From positions 155,810,932 through 155,874,931 of the forward strand of contig CM077149.1 of assembly GCA_039583875.1 (NCBI GenBank): DNA of 64,000 bases, written 5' to 3'. Source of the DNA: Platanthera guangdongensis. Lineage: Eukaryota; Streptophyta; Magnoliopsida; Asparagales; Orchidaceae. The notes below the pieces were generated by a model. The model did not search any database and was not told where the DNA came from. It saw only the letters and a list, made by a program, of their open reading frames with translations. Position 1 is the first letter of the stretch. Each line of letters starts with the position of its first letter. Shown here piece by piece: positions 1 to 10,841 of this stretch. The translations under genes and the position numbers were made by a program.

Positions 1-375
1 GAATCTGAAATAGCAGACGATCTGCCGACATTTGGATTGAGAAGGAGTTGGTATGGTCAGGTTCAATAGAATAAGGCTGAACAGGAGAGGGCCGTCCGTA
101 AGGGTGAGCCGATAGGCGAACTAGCGTGGCCGATAGACGAACTAGCGTGACTGATAGGCGAAGGGTCGATGAGCCGTAAGGCGAAGGAGGTGAGCTTACT
201 TAGCAACTATGAGCGAGGACGTGAGCTTAATTTGAGAAGAAAAGAAAGGAGCGACTGAAAAGGAGCTGCTTGAGCGATAGCGAGAGGAGCGGTAAAAGGA
301 AAGAATAGTCGTTCATGAGGGGAAGCGCATTGGCTCACCGATTAGACCTAGCGGCTCACCGCCTTTGGACCTTGG

Positions 376-459
376 GATAAAGATGAAAGACTGCATGAGC
401 TTTAGCACTCGACTGAAGATAAAGATGAAAGATTGCATGAGCTTTAGCACTCGACTGAA
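376..459. repeat. 42-bp direct tandem duplication
   Basis: Two head-to-tail copies (376-417 and 418-459) share the core catgagctttagcactcgac and differ by a single c/t change in the part I compared. Nothing suggests a function. Confidence 0.8.
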
Positions 460-689
460 TAGGAAACCTGTCGGTTGCCGATGAGAGAACTAGCGGCTCA
501 CGCCCTTGGAACAGCTGGAGTAAGAAGTCCCCAAGTTAGTGTCTTATGGGGACCGTCAAGCACATCTGGCAAGGATCAAGGAGAGCGTTAGTGAAGTTGT
601 TGCATAGCTCAGGTAAGAGCAACACGCCATCAGACGTTCAACAAGCAGTCTCACGATCGGGCATGAGTATCCGGGAGTTTTCATTGTAT

Positions 690-856
690 GCACCCGCGGG
701 TTTAGGGTATATAAGGCAAACCGATCGATCCAGCCATGAACAGGTTGAAGAGAGCTCTCACAGGCCTTGGAGGACCGAACCCACGTATGTGGCAAAAGAC
801 AGGGGATGACTTGTGGCTAGGGGTGAAAGGCCAACAAGATCGGATATAGCTGGGTG
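690..856 (+). rRNA. rrn26: Mitochondrial 26S rRNA fragment (pseudogene)
   Basis: The stretch follows the conserved large-subunit rRNA order: a segment around ccagccatgaacaggttgaa, then ggaggaccgaaccc, then ggatgacttgtggct, then ggggtgaaaggcc, then gatatagctgg. In E. coli 23S rRNA the same blocks lie near positions 730-860. The spacer wording (cacaggccttggaggaccg, cccacgtatgtggc) fits plant mitochondrial rrn26 better than plastid rrn23, as I recall those genes. Similarity stops at about 856, where the usual ggtt after agctgg is replaced by unrelated sequence. The copy covers roughly 5% of a full gene, so it cannot be functional. Similarity may extend upstream towards 570, which I could not confirm. 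Confidence 0.8.
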
Positions 857-2506
857 GCTTGAAATGTCTAGATTTTGCAGTCTGTCTAGTTGACTCGCCT
901 CCTTAATGAAATAGTGAAATAGGAAGAAGACAAATAGGATATCTTTGAGAGTCTCTTCTTTTACATTTTCTCATAAATTTTGGATAGTCTATCCCTATCT
1001 CATCCATCCCTTCGATCGCCTCCCGCTTTCTCTTTCTCAGTGGTATACCATGGCTTCTCTATAGAAAGAGAACTCATTGCAAGCCACGAGCTGAAGATTT
1101 TGCTTCATTTCTTTCTTGAGAAAATCAAGAGATTCCCCGTCAAGTATGTACATATGTATGAGTAGTGAAGAATGATAGAGCACTATGTTGGTTGTTGACC
1201 GAAGAAGATGCACTTTTTTTGTTTCGAACCATGTCTATCGGAGAAGCGCTCTTGCAGCTATCCTCTCCTCGAGGTATGTATTGGAACTCCATTAGAATGA
1301 GACTAATTGTCTGTCTATTCTTAGAAATTCATCCCGTGTCAATGAAAACTCAATGAAGCTTTAGAAGCGCTTTTGAAGTGGCAAGGAACTTCTTACAATC
1401 TTTTTTTTTGAATAGGCTATGAGCTGTAGGACTGCACTGAGATGCCAGAACCGATCTCCAAGACAACAGTTGCTGAAGCTGACCTGGTTATGACATTTAT
1501 AAGGAAAGGCATTAGCTTGATGAAAATCAGCCTAAAAGTTCCATGTTTCGTGTTGAAAGCCATTTCTTTACTGCAGTTTTCGGAGCTTGGCTTTTCAGTC
1601 GTAGCGCGCTGCCAGGAAGTCTACAAGGGCTTGTCCTTTGATCGAGGGTAGAAAATTTCATGAGAAGGATCTCCAATTTCTGCCCCCTTGTCATGATTTC
1701 TTTCATGGGGTCCACCTTGGCCTTGGATATGAGCATGGTTTGATGTGCCAAGAGAGAATTCGCTTTTGTATTGGAAATCTAAGTGCGAGGCGCGCACATC
1801 TTCTCGATAGGCGGACGAGTCTTTGTTCTCCGCATCCCGGCTGAAAGAAGAGATGTTTCCTGCTTTTCATCAGCATTTTTTCTGAGAGCAAAGCGCCTAA
1901 GCCACCAACCTATCAGCGATGGCAAAAAGCCATAGCTTAAATAGCACAATTACAGAACCTCTCTCCGGAGTGCACCTGCCAAGTGGTTAACAAATTGGTT
2001 AGGGTGAAAACCACATGACAAGAGTACCCTTCCTTAAGAGATCCTATACCGCTGACTCCTTGTGGAACGAAGACCGCTAACGCGGTGCCCCTAGGATATT
2101 ATCACATACATCCGATCACGATTGTTGAAAAAACCATGATTCGGGGAATTCTGCTCGAACAAACCTATTAACAGAAGCGCGATTTGCACGTGCTAACAAA
2201 GAGTAAATAACAGTTTACAGTTTTCAGATCAAAAGATAACCGATCGGCGACAGAATCCCGTTCGCAAAAGAGTTTGTTTACCAGCGCCTCCCCTTTCGAA
2301 GCAACAGATCTAGGACAGATACAAGTATGACAAAATAGAGAGTCCAGTATTCTTCTTGTTTCATAGGAGCAATCGGAGCACTAAGCCCTTAGACTGCTTT
2401 ACTCCGTTAGATATCTTGCTGGCTTACCAACTTCAGGACAGAAGAAGCAAACCGTGATGAACTCTTATCAAGAGCCGAACCCTAATCTATTTTATAGATT
2501 AATTTA

Positions 2507-3506
2507 GAGCGGTGTTAAGGACACACCTATTTTGGCTATGGACACACCGTTTAAATCAAATTAAACACTTCAAAACACCTATTTTTATTACAAAAAAAAT
2601 CCTAAGGACAGCCCACCCGATCAAAGTTTCCCCGTCGCCTTCCCGACTCTGCTCTGGGCGATCCTCCGACCAGGCGCTCCTCCGGACTTCCTCTCCGCAC
2701 CCCACACCGCCGCCTCCGCGCCCCACACTGCCGCCTCCGTGCCCCACAACGCCGCCTCTGCTCTGCGCCCTCTTCCAGAAAAGCTCTGCCCGCTCCTCCG
2801 GCCAGGCATCCGCCCAGATCTTTGCGCTCCCATTCTTCTCCCTAAGGTCTGCTACTCTTTGATTTCCCCTAAGATAATCCATTTTGCAGCAGAGATATTG
2901 GAATTAGGGACGACATCCAGAGCTCTTTCCATATTTGCACAGACTTGCACAAGTATCTCCTTCTTCGCCAGATCCTCCCTAAGGTCTCCTTCACTACATT
3001 TTTCATATGTTTTCCGTAGCCCTGTTCGTGGTTTGATTCTTCTTGCGGCAACAAATTCCTCTTGCAGAAAATCTACGACTCCCGATTGCATCTGTCTACT
3101 CTTCCTCGGGCTTGCAGATTTAAAGCTGATTTATAAAAGGAAGAAAATCTAGATATAGAAATACCATCACTTTCTATATATCATAATCGTGTTAACCCTT
3201 TGATGCTTCTAACTTGGTTTTCCAATAATTTGGGGATGTGCGCACTTATGTTTTCTCTCGGTAGTTAATTTCTCCCGACAGTGTTTTTAAAATTTATTTA
3301 TATTGTAATGGACTGTTTAATGAATTAATTTCTTTCACTAATGTTTTTAAAATTTATTACATGTTTAAATGACTCGTTTATTAATAATTTGTTGCAACTA
3401 ACAATTTGGGTTGTCCATAATATGATTTGGTTGTACATAGCCATCTTGGGTTGTACATAGCTGTTGGCTGTCCATAGCCAAAATAGGTGTGTCCTTAACA
3501 CCGCTC
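2507..3506. mobile_element. hAT-like non-autonomous DNA transposon, 1000 bp
   Basis: The element is bounded by perfect 38-bp terminal inverted repeats (2507-2544 and 3469-3506, starting GAGCGGTGTTAAGG). It is flanked by an identical 8-bp target duplication TTAATTTA (2499-2506 and 3507-3514). An 8-bp duplication points to the hAT superfamily, although the terminal bases are not the common CAGGG/TAGGG type. There is no transposase. The centre (about 2610-3130) is GC-rich and proline-codon-rich like captured plant gene DNA, while the right subterminal part repeats the string ttgtacatagc. The element sits just upstream of the gag remnant at 3541 and may have inserted into the same older retroelement. 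Confidence 0.85.
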
Positions 3507-3540
3507 TTAATTTATTAGTAGTCAATCATATTCTTGTCAC

Positions 3541-4140
3541 ATGGACATTAAGATTAGTGCAGCTAATGCGACCATCCTCTACTCGATGTTATTGAAGTGG
3601 TTGACATCATTTCAGGACTCTATGGCTCGCTTTGATGCCAAGCTTGCTCAGTTGGAGCAATCGGGATACTTTGAAGTTCTACCCCCTTCAGCGCACCCGA
3701 CATCCCCGCCACTTCCGACACCAGTCCCAGCTGCTGCCATTCCACTACTTTCAGGATCGTCTCCTCCGGCTCCTCCGGTCGACTCGTCGCCGTCTCTGCC
3801 GGCTCTTGCTTCGCCGGACCCTGCCATGCCACTCCCTTAGGCCACCTTCCCACCTTTTTCTACCGGCATATGCTCCGCCGACCCCGACGGATCCTTTGCT
3901 GCCGCCGCATGTTGGTCCTCCGACCTCCGTGTGGCTGCCCCACTCAATCCCTCCAGCGGCCCCAACGAAGCCATTCCATAGGCCGCCCACTTTTTGGATG
4001 GCACCGCGATCCTCGCTGAAGCCACCGCCGCCGATATGCATTACCGCGCGTTGTTCTGGACGGAGGTCTCGGTGCCAGATGATTTGACCACCCACATGGA
4101 GCATGAGCTTGAGGGCAAGCTCGTTTTGAAGGATGGATAA
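3541..4140 (+). pseudogene. Gag-like remnant of an internally deleted LTR retroelement
   Basis: A 100-codon frame opens at 3541 with a helical stretch (SFQDSMARFDAKLAQLEQ, a typical plant gag N-terminus) followed by a proline/serine-rich region. It stops at 3838-3840. After a frame change the last codons before the LTR read like the C-terminal tail of a Ty3/gypsy polyprotein (ELEGKLVLKDG then stop, just before 4143). This suggests that gag and the end of pol were joined by a large internal deletion, leaving a short non-autonomous derivative. Family assignment is weak: no zinc knuckle, RT or integrase motif remains. Confidence 0.4.
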
Positions 4141-4142
4141 AG

Positions 4143-4485
4143 TGTTAAGGATCCGTCGTCAGTTATTATTATTATTTATATGCTGATTCGTGTTGTATCG
4201 AGTCGTCTTGTATCAAGTTGTGTGACAACGTTTAACTGTTTTAACATTTTGTTGTATGTTTGTGTTATTTACGAGTATGCCATTGATGCCTATATATAGC
4301 CCGTGAGATCATGTAATCCTTATGCAAGAAAATAGAATCAAGTTTCTCTTTATCTCTCTAACTTCCTCTCTCTCTCTCTCTAAACCCTCTCCTCCCTTAG
4401 GGTTTCATCTTCCTCTCCACTCAACTTCTACTCCTTTCTCAAGATCTAGGGTTTAAACACCCCTGTATCCCCGCTGCCCATAACA
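4143..4485 (+). mobile_element. LTR (3' LTR of the deleted element or solo LTR)
   Basis: This 343-bp segment begins TGTTAAGG and ends CCATAACA, so the ends form the short inverted pair TGTTA/TAACA. A TATA-like tatatatagcc lies at about 4290, and a CT-rich leader (tctctctctct near 4370) follows. It directly follows the gag-like remnant, so it is best read as the 3' LTR on the plus strand. No matching 5' LTR is visible between 2498 and 3541, so a target duplication cannot be tested. Confidence 0.6.
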
Positions 4486-4801
4486 GTATTTTTTAGGGTT
4501 GCTCCCTAATTTGTCTCTTTTCTTCCTCCTTCCTTCTCGCTCACCCACGCCGGCCCTTCCCCTTGTCGGATTCCTCCCAGGAATTAATCGTAATCGTATC
4601 AAATACCTATAATATTACCCAAAATTTCTTCTTCTGTTTTTAACACATGTTCGTTATTTCTCATCACGACACTCGCAACCGCCACTGACAATGCACAATT
4701 TCTTTCTTGTCAAAATCCTTAAAGACCCCGACAAAAGAATAAAACACTACCTTGAAGACAAAGTCGATTTTCGAGGGCAGTATAGTATTACGAAGGCACA
4801 T
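4486..4801. other. Unassigned spacer between two LTRs
   Basis: A CT-rich stretch contains cttgtcggattcctccc, which resembles cttgccggattcctctc near 6126. Both may be leader (U5) fragments of related copia-type LTRs. No gene is seen. The last 5 bases (CACAT, 4797-4801) are the left target duplication of the following solo LTR. Confidence 0.3.
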
Positions 4802-5059
4802 TGTTGAAACTGAAAACTCGGCCTCTTGTGGAGTTCACCCTTGGGGAAGGGGTGATCGCACACCTACTTCTCTCATGCAAGCCAAATAACAAAAATAAAC
4901 AGGAACTGACCCAAGGGATCGGCGTGGAGGTCCCACCACACACCCGAAAGATCTTAGAGCGCTTCCCCTCCTTAGCCAAAGGCCGAGTTAAGGCTACCTC
5001 AGAAAGCGCAAGAAGATCTAAATACTGATAAGCGTGCCTTCTGAGGTGTCCCTTGGGTC

Positions 5060-5069
5060 TTATTTATAA
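5060..5069 (-). promoter_or_regulatory. LTR TATA box
   Basis: TTATAAATAA on the minus strand sits at the same place relative to the LTR end as CTATAAATAG in the Tat1 and Tat2 LTRs. Confidence 0.55.
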
Positions 5070-5505
5070 TTTTCTGAAGACGGTCTGCAAATAGCCAACC
5101 TCCGCTGTTTTGAATATCTAAGTGCAGCCTAACTGGGTCTGCTAACAACGTAACTCCGCTGTTCTATCAAGCTATTCACACCCATGGCAAGGGCACCAGG
5201 TAATTTTGCCTCTGGGCCCCACTGGGCAGTCCCAAAGATCCGGATGATAGCTCGTCGCGACCCTCCACCTCGCTGGGGCGGATGCGACCTGGCTCCCGCA
5301 GCTCGCCTTCACTCCTTGGGCGAGCGCGAGTCAGACCGCAGAAGCACGACGATCCTCGCTCCGAGGCGGGCTGGCGGCCAGGTCGCCTAAAGGAGAGCGG
5401 GCTGGCCGGTATGAGACTGTCACAACAGAAGTTCCAGAGGAGCTCGCCGATCTTGATTCGACGAATTCAGATTCTAACTCCTGTGGCTTATCTCGAAGAA
5501 TGTCA

Positions 5506-5660
5506 AGCCCCGTTCGACGAAAGCCGAGCTCCGTTCGACGAACGCCGAGCTCCGTTCGACGAACGCCGAGCTCTGTTCGACGAACGCCGAGCTCCGTTCG
5601 ACGAGCGTCGATCTCAACCCAAGCTCAGTTCGGCGAAAACCCGCCTCAGCTCGACGAACT
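5506..5660. repeat. TTCGACGA tandem array in U3 of the solo LTR
   Basis: A 21-bp unit (gttcgacgaacgccgagctc plus one base) is repeated four to five times with small changes, then decays into related motifs (tcgacgagcgtcg, ctcgacgaactcc). A 17-nt string here, cgagctctgttcgacga at 5567-5583, is identical to 31458-31474 inside copia 1. The repeat happens to be open in several frames, which gives spurious Arg-rich peptides. Confidence 0.85.
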
Positions 5661-5829
5661 CCAGGCGGACGCGGGACGGGTCAGCCAACACGTGCAGCTC
5701 GCGCGCCTAGCTTTGGTGGGAGCGGGCTAATCATTCTGAGCTCGCCGGTATGATGTTCTGGCGCGGGCAAGTCGCCTTGGTCCGCTCGTCTTTCCTGGTG
5801 GACCCACTCGGCGAAAACGAGGTTGTACA

Positions 5830-7218
5830 CATATTCCCTGAAGCGGACCCCCTTATTAGAATTTATGGAGCGCATATGGAAGCCGCCGTGATTAATTCTA
5901 TTGTAATTAATTTGTATGAATCAATTGATTGATAAAAATTAATGAATATTAATCAATTAAGTAAATTATTTTGTTTTTCCTTGTTTGATTGTCCTCTCTC
6001 ATCTATATAGGGGGAAGGATTTATGTGTTACAGTATCTTGGATGAATGCAAAGAGGTAATGATGCTGCATAAGTTTCCTCTCAACCCTAATCCTCCGTTT
6101 CTCCCTCACCACCGTCGGCACTCCCCCTTGCCGGATTCCTCTCAAGAATCACAACAACTGATGATCCAACACAACTTTCATTGTCTCATCATAACAAAGA
6201 ATGGGCAGAAGGCATCAAAAAGCCTGTTGGCTAGCCTTGTGCAAACAAGTGCATTACTGACATCCCAGTCAGTATAGTTGATAGAACTTGATGATGATTC
6301 CCTTGGGATCACATAAGGAGAACAATACACTTCAGTTATCAAGGCTGGGGCCAGTAGACCTGGAACATAATGGCAAGATTTCCTTATGCACCATGAAAGG
6401 TAGTTATGTAGGTAAGGTGGTGGCAGAGTAGTCTCGAGAGTTCTCATTTCAACAAAAACACTCCACTCACAAAAGAATAATTATGATACAGATGATGCCG
6501 CAACTATGGATAAACAAAGGAATCGTTACAACAATCATTTACGGTGAAAGATAATATTACTAATGTGCATGAATTTTGGACCTATTAATCCATGCTTGGA
6601 GCGGGAACTCCTTAAGCGAGTACTACATGAGTGAGTGATTCTCATTGTGGATGTGTGTATGTGCTCCAATAAAAAAAAATGCTGAAAAAAGTAGTTGAAA
6701 AAAATTTATGAAAAAGAAAATAGTTGTGAAAAAATTTGAAATGAAAATTTTGTTGTACGTGGTTAGATTATTTTGTTTTATCTCATTTGAGTAAGGTGTT
6801 TTGAGCCTTCATGTTTATCCTTTTTATACCCTATCATAACCCAAGCCTCATCTCTAACCTAAAGTCTCACTGATTCGCGCATTGAACCAAACCAGTGCGG
6901 GCACCGACATTGATAGATTTCTTTGGAGATTGTCCCGATCCCCAGTCTTTGACAATGCTCACCTCATCATTTTGTCCAGGTTGTGCTTGTGTACTAATTC
7001 CTATCGCGTTATCCTCGCTGGCCCATTTGTGTCTACCCCGTCCTCTTGATTCAGCTCCACCGCTATCTCACCAAAGCCAAAAAGCCAATCCTAGTCGCAC
7101 ACCCAAATCCAAGCTTAGTTGTATAGCTGTTTTTGTGTGCTGGTGGCCTGCACCCCAGTTTGTTGACATGTATTGCAGGTGGGCAGATCCCCAATTTTTG
7201 GTTGAATTCGATCCTGTA
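5830..7218. other. Degraded repeat DNA, no gene recognised
   Basis: AT-rich sequence. A possible LTR fragment spans about 5850-6180, with tctatatagggg near 6003 as a candidate TATA and a CT-rich leader. A minus-strand 89-codon frame at 6178-6447 matches nothing I recognise. The stretch 6670-6760 is A-rich and low in complexity. Confidence 0.3.
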
Positions 7219-7912
7219 TGAATCACACGATCGTGCATTCCCTTGACGCAAGATTACTGCGACCGTGCGTGTTCTGCAGTGCCCCCAAAAGTGATCTGCC
7301 CCGTCTCTTGCGTTTTGTTCGCGCACGGACGGTTTCGCCCGTGTGTGAGCAAAATCGCGAGTGGCTCTTTTTGTCTAATTTTTTTTTTGATTTTGTTGTC
7401 CGTTTGTTTCCTTGACACAGTTGAATTCAACAGTGCGAGAAGGAAATCATACGGTTTTCTCTGGTTGGCCTGAATTTCAGTGATCTGTCACTACCCGAGC
7501 GTTTTGTTTCGCACGGCCGGTTTCACCCATGCGTGAGCAAAATCACACGAGCTCTTTCTTTGTCTGGCTGAGAGTTTCCTGCTTGATTAATATCGCATGA
7601 TTCACGCACGGTCGTGCGTTTGACCGTGCATGCCTATTTTTCTCACTGTTTACTATATAAGTGTCGGATCTCCGCCCTAATTTCAGAGTTCACTCATTTT
7701 TCGCGCCCAAGCTCTTTGTTCCGCCCAGTTTTGCCACCCCAATGCCGCCCACTTCCGGGAGGAGCTCCGACCATATTTCTACTGCAAATCCTCTGCTAGG
7801 GCTTCATCCTTGGTCTCTCCTCCATCATTGCAAGCTCTCAAGCTCCATTTCGAGGTACTTCTCGCTGCATTCAAGGAGTTATCTCGCAAAAGCTGTGGCC
7901 GAAGGAGATTAA
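7219..7912 (+). other. Promoter-like duplicated region with short ORF remnant
   Basis: Two diverged copies of a block (about 7318-7375 and 7511-7567) share cgcacgg-cggtttc-ccc and gagcaaaatc. Related palindrome-rich pieces (gattcacacgatcgtgc at 7219; gattcacgcacggtcgtgcg at 7598) flank them. A TATA-like ctatataagtg follows at 7652. A short frame (7661-7912, 83 codons, Ser/His/Pro-rich) follows, with an inner ATG at 7742. The layout of repeats, TATA and ORF start resembles the internal promoter before the env-like or extra ORF of large gypsy elements. The protein is too short to assign. Confidence 0.35.
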
Positions 7913-9065
7913 CGAAGAAGATTGGTCCATTGGGAGGAAGTGACAACCCTCCTCTACCCCGGACGACAACTGTAGACCAAATGCGGACGATGATTGACAA
8001 CCCTCCGATTCCAACCGAGAATACACAGCGAAACTTCGTTCTTCGATTGTAGCTCTTGCTTCTTCTTTGTTGTAGTAGTTTTACTTCGATTATTTTGTTG
8101 TTGAATGATGTCCATGAACCCTAAATTGATAATATTGTCATTTCTATGTCTTCGGATTTCTTTGTGGTTTATGTGATTTGAGGTGCGCCTTCATTCCATC
8201 CCCTATCCCGCCATTGCGTTGTGTTGCTACACAAGCAATTGTTAGTGACGCGCTTTGTGACGAGGTGCCTACAACCCTTATTCCATCGTTGAGTGATCCC
8301 TCCATCTGCTCCTTCTCATCCATCCGCCATCCGAAGTAGTGCATAGCGGCCTGCATTAGTCTCCTTAGTTCAGTTTACGAGCATTAGTTCAATTCAGTTT
8401 TGTTTTTTTTGCAAATCCAATTCCAAAGCACTATTTAATTTAGAAATAATTATAATTACTTTTTTGAACGAAAGAGTCACACATCCCAACGCGCGTTCCT
8501 CTCAGATCGATACTCGGGGATTCACTCCCATTTTATATTACTTGTGCGACCGGTGCACTTGTCGTTCAACGCATCAACGACCTGCGGGTCTGATAAAGCC
8601 GTCTTGGTGCGACACCAAGGTGGGCCTCCAGGGTGGCAGGCAGGTATGACGCCCTTCCTACATCATAAAAGCGCAACTCAGTTGGTGATGAGAGCTCGCC
8701 TGAGAGCTCTTTATCAAGGAGGCCTCGAGATTGGATCTCGGCCTCAACAACCTTTCGACTTCCTCGGGCGGGACCAAAGACGGGTTGGAGGGTACGAACT
8801 TGGAAAATTATTTGAAAAAATATCTGGAAAGTTACCATTCATGACATCAAGACATGTTGAACCATACGAAAATTATTTGGATTATTTGAACATCAGATTT
8901 AAGTACTTCATATATAAATAGATTTATTGTCACATATTTGTTAATTATGAATTATGGCCAAATTAAATTAGGAAATATTTGAATCATTGGAAAATTACCT
9001 TTCATGACATGTTGAACCCCTGGGAAAATTATATGGGATTGTATCATTTATGAATAAATGATGAA
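7913..9065. other. Degraded repeat DNA hosting Tat1
   Basis: No gene is recognised. Around 8500-8660 the sequence (cggtgcacttgtcg, cctgcgggtctgat) recalls non-coding parts of plant gypsy elements, but I cannot place it. From about 8800 the AT-rich text continues beyond Tat1 at 15401, and the last five bases, ATGAA (9061-9065), are the Tat1 target duplication. Confidence 0.35.
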
Positions 9066-9378
9066 TGTTGAAACCAGAAACCTGGTCTCTCGTGGAGTTC
9101 GTCCCTCGGGGAAGGGGTGACCTCACACCTACTACACTCGAGAGAACGTCACTAACCAAAGGATCAAGAAGCTAGGAATAGACCCTCGGCTCTAGCGCGG
9201 AGGTCCCACCTCACACCCGGAAGGCTACCTGAGCACTTCCCCTCCCTAGCCAATGCTCGAGCTAGGGTGCCTTGGAGGAGCTCTCTCAACTCTACCAAGA
9301 AGAAACCAAGGGAGGAGAAAGCAAGAAGAAGGAGAAGAAGATGAAGATCCAATCCCTCTCCAAGGCACCCAAGGGGGT

Positions 9379-9388
9379 CTATTTATAG
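9379..9388 (-). promoter_or_regulatory. TATA box in Tat1 left LTR
   Basis: CTATAAATAG reads on the minus strand, with the repeat array about 160 bp upstream. The same box is at 14263-14272 in the right LTR, where it would drive genomic RNA synthesis. Confidence 0.65.
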
Positions 9389-9549
9389 TTTTCCAAAACC
9401 CCTTGGACCAAAATGACCGAGATACCCTCGCGCCCAAAAAGCCTTGGGCCAATAGAAAATAGCCACGCCGGGGGTAAAGGGGGAATTTCCCCCGAGGGCA
9501 AGAAGGTAAAACTGCAGGGGGGGTAAGGGCGAGACCGCGGCATCCGACG

Positions 9550-10493
9550 GTCTCACCCCGCCAGGCCGCCGAGCTGGAAGAGGCGGGGGCGAGACCCTGG
9601 CCCCCGGCCGGTCTCGCCCCGCTAGGCCGCCGAGCTGGAAGAGGCGGGGGCGAGACCCTGGCCCCCGGCCGGTCTCGCCCGCTAGGCCGCCGAGCTGGAA
9701 GAGGCGGGGGCGAGACCCTGGCCCCCGGCCGGTCTCGCCCCGCTAGGCCGCCGAGCTGGAAGAGGCGGGGGCGAGACCCTGGCCCCCGGCGGTCTCGCCC
9801 CGCTAGGCCGCCGAGCTGGAAGAGGCGGGGGCGAGACCCTGGCCCCCGGCCGGTCTCGCCCCGCTAGGCCGCCGAGCTGGAAGAGGCGGGGGGCGAGACC
9901 CTGGCCCCCGGCCGGTCTCGCCCCGCTAGGCCGCCGAGCTGGAAGAGGCGGGGGCGAGACCCTGGCCCCCGGCCGGTCTCGCCCCGCCAGGCCGCCGAGC
10001 TGGAAGAGGCGGGGGCGAGACCCTGGCCCCTGGCCGGTCTCGCCCCGCTAGGCCGCCGAGCTGGAAGAGGCGGGGGCGAGACCCTGGCCCCCGGCCGGTC
10101 TCGCCCCGCTAGGCCGCCGAGCTGGAAGAGGCGGGGGCGAGACCCTGGCCCCCGGCCGGTCTCGCCCCGCTAGGCCGCCGAGCTGGAAGAGGCGGGGGCG
10201 AGACCCTGGCCCCCGGCCGGTCTCGCCCCGCTAGGCCGCCGAGCTGGAAGAGGCGGGGGCGAGACCCTGGCCCCCGGCCGGTCTCGCCCCGCTAGGCCGC
10301 CGAGCTGGAAGAGGCGGGGGCGAGACCCTGGCCCCCGGCCGGTCTCGCCCCGCTAGGCCGCCGAGCTGGAAGAGGCGGGGGGGGCGAGACCCTGGCCCCC
10401 GGCCGGTCTCGCCCCGCTAGGCCGCCGAGCTGGAAGAGGCGGGGGCGAGACCCTGGCCCCCGGCCGGTCTCGCCCCGCTAGGCCGCCGAGCTG
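9550..10493. repeat. 61-bp GC-rich hairpin array, about 15 units
   Basis: Each unit contains gccgccgagctggaagaggc followed by an inverted repeat: GGGGCGAGACC and GGTCTCGCCCC separated by about 13 bases. I count 15 full units ending in ggaagaggcgg and one truncated unit at the right. The array accounts for most of the U3 length and lies upstream of the minus-strand TATA box. Confidence 0.93.
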
Positions 10494-10696
10494 GGGCGGC
10501 CTGCGACCTGGCGGCCTGAGGCGGCTTGCGGCGGCTTGCCAAGAGCGCCTTGGGGGGAGAAATATTTTCTCCCCCTACTAGTATGTCTTTCAAGTTCACC
10601 AAAAATTGGCCCCTAGGAGTGCAAAACTCCCAAAAAAGCTTAAAAACTTGCTTACCTTGTTTTGGGGCCCAGTCTTCGCGAATACGGGGTTGTACA

Positions 10697-10712
10697 CAAT
10701 CCCCGCTCTTTT
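10697..10712 (-). other. Polypurine tract of Tat1
   Basis: On the minus strand AAAAGAGCGGGGATTG directly precedes the 3' LTR, where plus-strand DNA synthesis would start. Tat2 has a near-identical tract at 46791-46807. Confidence 0.7.
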
Positions 10713-10841
10713 CGAGGTTGGCACAAGCTCGGAAAGAAACATCCAACCCAACGTATTCGCGGATTGTAACTTCCCCTCGGGGTCAACTGCCATGCCAGCT
10801 ATGGGAGCCTGGGTGGCGAGACCTCCTCTGGGTGCAAACAC

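Larger units (their letters stand above)
1..2498. other. Mitochondrial-like DNA block (probable NUMT)
   Basis: This stretch has moderate GC, no long reading frame and no LTR or terminal-repeat signature. It contains a recognisable piece of plant mitochondrial 26S rRNA at 690-856. The rest has the look of plant mitochondrial intergenic DNA: short scattered repeats (for example the gcgaactagcgtg repeats near 115-160) and a 42-bp tandem pair. It ends abruptly near the target duplication of the hAT-like element at 2499. Only the rRNA part is recognised from sequence; extending the mitochondrial label to the whole block is inference. The alternative is ordinary nuclear spacer carrying one small mitochondrial insert. 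Confidence 0.45.
4802..5829 (-). mobile_element. Solo LTR of a Tat-like gypsy family
   Basis: This 1028-bp LTR starts TGTTGAAAC and ends GGTTGTACA. Its ends match the LTRs at 9066, 13950 and 46058 (shared ggagttca/gtccct and ggggaaggggtga blocks near the start). The left flank is CACAT; the right flank reads as CACAT if one CA of a CA run at the junction was lost, so it is a solo LTR left by LTR-LTR recombination. A TATA box reads on the minus strand (5060-5069), giving minus orientation as in Tat1. The array of TTCGACGA repeats at 5506-5660 lies in U3. Confidence 0.75.
9066..10696 (-). repeat. Tat1 3' LTR (left), 1631 bp
   Basis: Starts TGTTGAAACC and ends GGGTTGTACA. It contains a minus-strand TATA box (9379-9388) and a 61-bp GC-rich array in U3. 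It matches 13950-15395 except for repeat number and a few small changes. Confidence 0.92.

Noticed and set aside
1..900. Plastid rRNA as the source of the rRNA fragment
   Set aside because: The spacer words between conserved blocks (caggccttggaggaccg, cccacgtatgtggc) do not fit plastid rrn23 and fit mitochondrial rrn26.
2512..3152. Proline- and serine-rich open frames of 108-137 codons on both strands inside the hAT-like element
   Set aside because: Overlapping frames on both strands in GC-rich DNA, with no domain, no start context and no conserved motif; treated as composition.
5282..5730. Frames reading repeated FDERRAP or VRRTPSS
   Set aside because: They are translations of the 21-bp TTCGACGA repeat in a solo LTR. 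The same happens at 27518-27814 and 38044-38340 in copia 1 LTRs.
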